From Deltaproteobacteria bacterium (GTDB lineage: Bacteria; Desulfobacterota; Desulfarculia; Adiutricales; Adiutricaceae): a stretch of 5,924 bases of DNA. Both the position numbers and the translations under genes were made by a program. The notes under the pieces are model-generated. The model had not been told where the DNA came from and ran no database searches. It worked only from the letters and a program-made list of their open reading frames with translations. Below, one piece after another: positions 5,252-5,924 of this stretch (within the stretch, counting starts at the first letter, position 1; the number at the start of each line of letters is the position of its first letter). The stretch spans positions 1-5,924 of the forward strand of contig JAITJB010000309.1 in assembly GCA_031279155.1 (NCBI GenBank), read 5' to 3'.

Positions 5252-5924
5252 ATGACTGAAAATCTCGCCCCAAAAGCCCAGATCATCGCTACCGGTAGTG
5301 AACTCGTGCTAGGCCAGATGGTCGACACCAATAGCGCCTGGCTCTCAGCCTATCTGGCCTCCAAGGGAGTCCGTGTAGTTAAGCATACGACCGTAGGCGA
5401 TGAACTGGCCCCGTTGGTAGAAATTTTAAGGCAATCTTTTAGGCAATTTGAGGTCACGGTGGTAACCGGCGGCTTAGGCCCGACCGAAGACGATCTAACC
5501 CGGGTAGCTGTGGCCAAGGCCTTGGGGCTATCGCTAAACTTCCGGCCAGATCTGGCCGAAGATCTTATGGCCTCTTTTTTGCGAAGATCTTATAAAATCT
5601 CCCCCAACCAGTATCGGCAAGCTTGGCTTCCGCAAGATACCGAGCTAGTTAAAAATCGTTGGGGCACAGCTCCGGCCTTCTGCCTTGACCGGCCAGGGCG
5701 GCTGATGCTTTTTCTGCCGGGCGTCCCGGCAGAAATGGAAAATATCACCCGATCCTTCTTGGGGCCTAGGCTAGAATTGAAGTTTGGGTCAAAGCTCGGC
5801 CTGGTAAGGACCACTATCCACCGCGCGGCTGGCTTAGGCGAGGGCTTAGTTGATCACAAGCTAGGCGATCTGATCCGTCAGTCCCTTAACCCCTCCCTAG
5901 GGCTTTTAGCCGGCCCCTTTGAAA
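5252..5924 (+). CDS. cinA: CinA family protein, N-terminal part (runs off the right edge)
   Basis: CinA proteins couple an N-terminal MoCF-like (COG1058) domain, linked to ADP-ribose pyrophosphatase activity, to a C-terminal nicotinamide-nucleotide amidohydrolase domain. They act in pyridine-nucleotide recycling and, in some species, competence. The window contains 224 codons of an expected 400-430. Visible family motifs are IIATGSELVLGQMVDTNS (11-28), TGGLGPTEDDLT (72-83), WGTAPAF (137-143) and LPGVPAEM (155-162). The start of the middle segment follows, with GLGEGLVDHKLGDLI (194-208). The amidohydrolase domain is beyond the edge, so I cannot say whether it is present or the protein is the short form. 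The ATG at 5252 is 27 bp after the ntrY stop; its ribosome site is poor (GTGAG only 3 bases away). No promoter or terminator is evident between the two genes, so cotranscription is likely. The reading frame is unbroken as far as it goes. Confidence 0.95.
   Translation, partial: MTENLAPKAQIIATGSELVLGQMVDTNSAWLSAYLASKGVRVVKHTTVGDELAPLVEILRQSFRQFEVTVVTGGLGPTEDDLTRVAVAKALGLSLNFRPDLAEDLMASFLRRSYKISPNQYRQAWLPQDTELVKNRWGTAPAFCLDRPGRLMLFLPGVPAEMENITRSFLGPRLELKFGSKLGLVRTTIHRAAGLGEGLVDHKLGDLIRQSLNPSLGLLAGPFE
5543..5593. repeat. Cluster of AGATCT palindromes and a 12-bp direct repeat within cinA
   Basis: A 16-bp perfect palindrome (CGGCCAGATCTGGCCG, 5543-5558) is followed by two exact copies of CGAAGATCTTAT at 5557-5568 and 5582-5593. 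AGATCT therefore occurs three times within 43 bp. The direct repeats are 25 bp apart, which is not a multiple of three, so they encode different residues (EDL against RRSY) and are not a duplicated peptide. The segment follows the TGGLGPTEDD motif. Its significance is unknown. Confidence 0.65.
5711..5735. repeat. Perfect 11-bp GC-rich inverted repeat at the cinA LPGVPAEM motif
   Basis: Arms TTTCTGCCGGG (5711-5721) and CCCGGCAGAAA (5725-5735) are separated by only CGT, predicting a very stable RNA hairpin. It encodes the conserved FLPGVPAE stretch, so part of the symmetry comes from the protein motif, but codon choice makes it exact. No T-run follows on either strand, so it is not a normal terminator. 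Confidence 0.8.

Overview
The window carries five genes in two divergent blocks and looks like an ordinary chromosomal housekeeping region of a Gram-negative bacterium. The closest match I can suggest is a deltaproteobacterial (Desulfobacterota-type) lineage. This rests on the NtrY-style sensor kinase, the zinc-type HemB, a canonical type I DnaJ and GC content near 50% by eye. No 16S or other decisive marker is present, so the lineage is tentative. No phage, IS element, CRISPR array, tRNA or rRNA is visible.

Left block, minus strand, transcribed from about 2.9 kb towards the left edge: a small uncharacterised helical, TPR-like protein of 112 aa (2348-2686), then dnaJ (1151-2269), then hemB (89-1057). 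Gaps are 78 and 93 bp and no convincing terminator lies between them, so one operon is likely. A TTGACA / TAGATT promoter (2923-2950) could drive it. It would give an untranslated leader of roughly 230 nt that contains a small terminator-like hairpin followed by eight T (2757-2777).

Centre: a 384-bp divergent intergenic region (2687-3070). It holds both promoter candidates, the leader element and a perfect 8-2-8 inverted repeat that abuts the -35 box of the rightward promoter.

Right block, plus strand: an NtrY-family membrane histidine kinase (3071-5224) and, 27 bp downstream, cinA (5252 to the right edge, N-terminal half only). The NtrX response regulator often found after ntrY is not in that position. 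For the kinase I prefer an ATG 57 bp inside the longest frame, because it has a Shine-Dalgarno sequence and because a good -10 box lies upstream of it and inside the longer frame.

I find no clear new system. The oddest features are several long perfect inverted repeats inside coding sequence (two with 11-bp arms), a cluster of AGATCT palindromes in cinA, the leader attenuator candidate, the promoter dyad, and an altered ATP-lid motif in the kinase.
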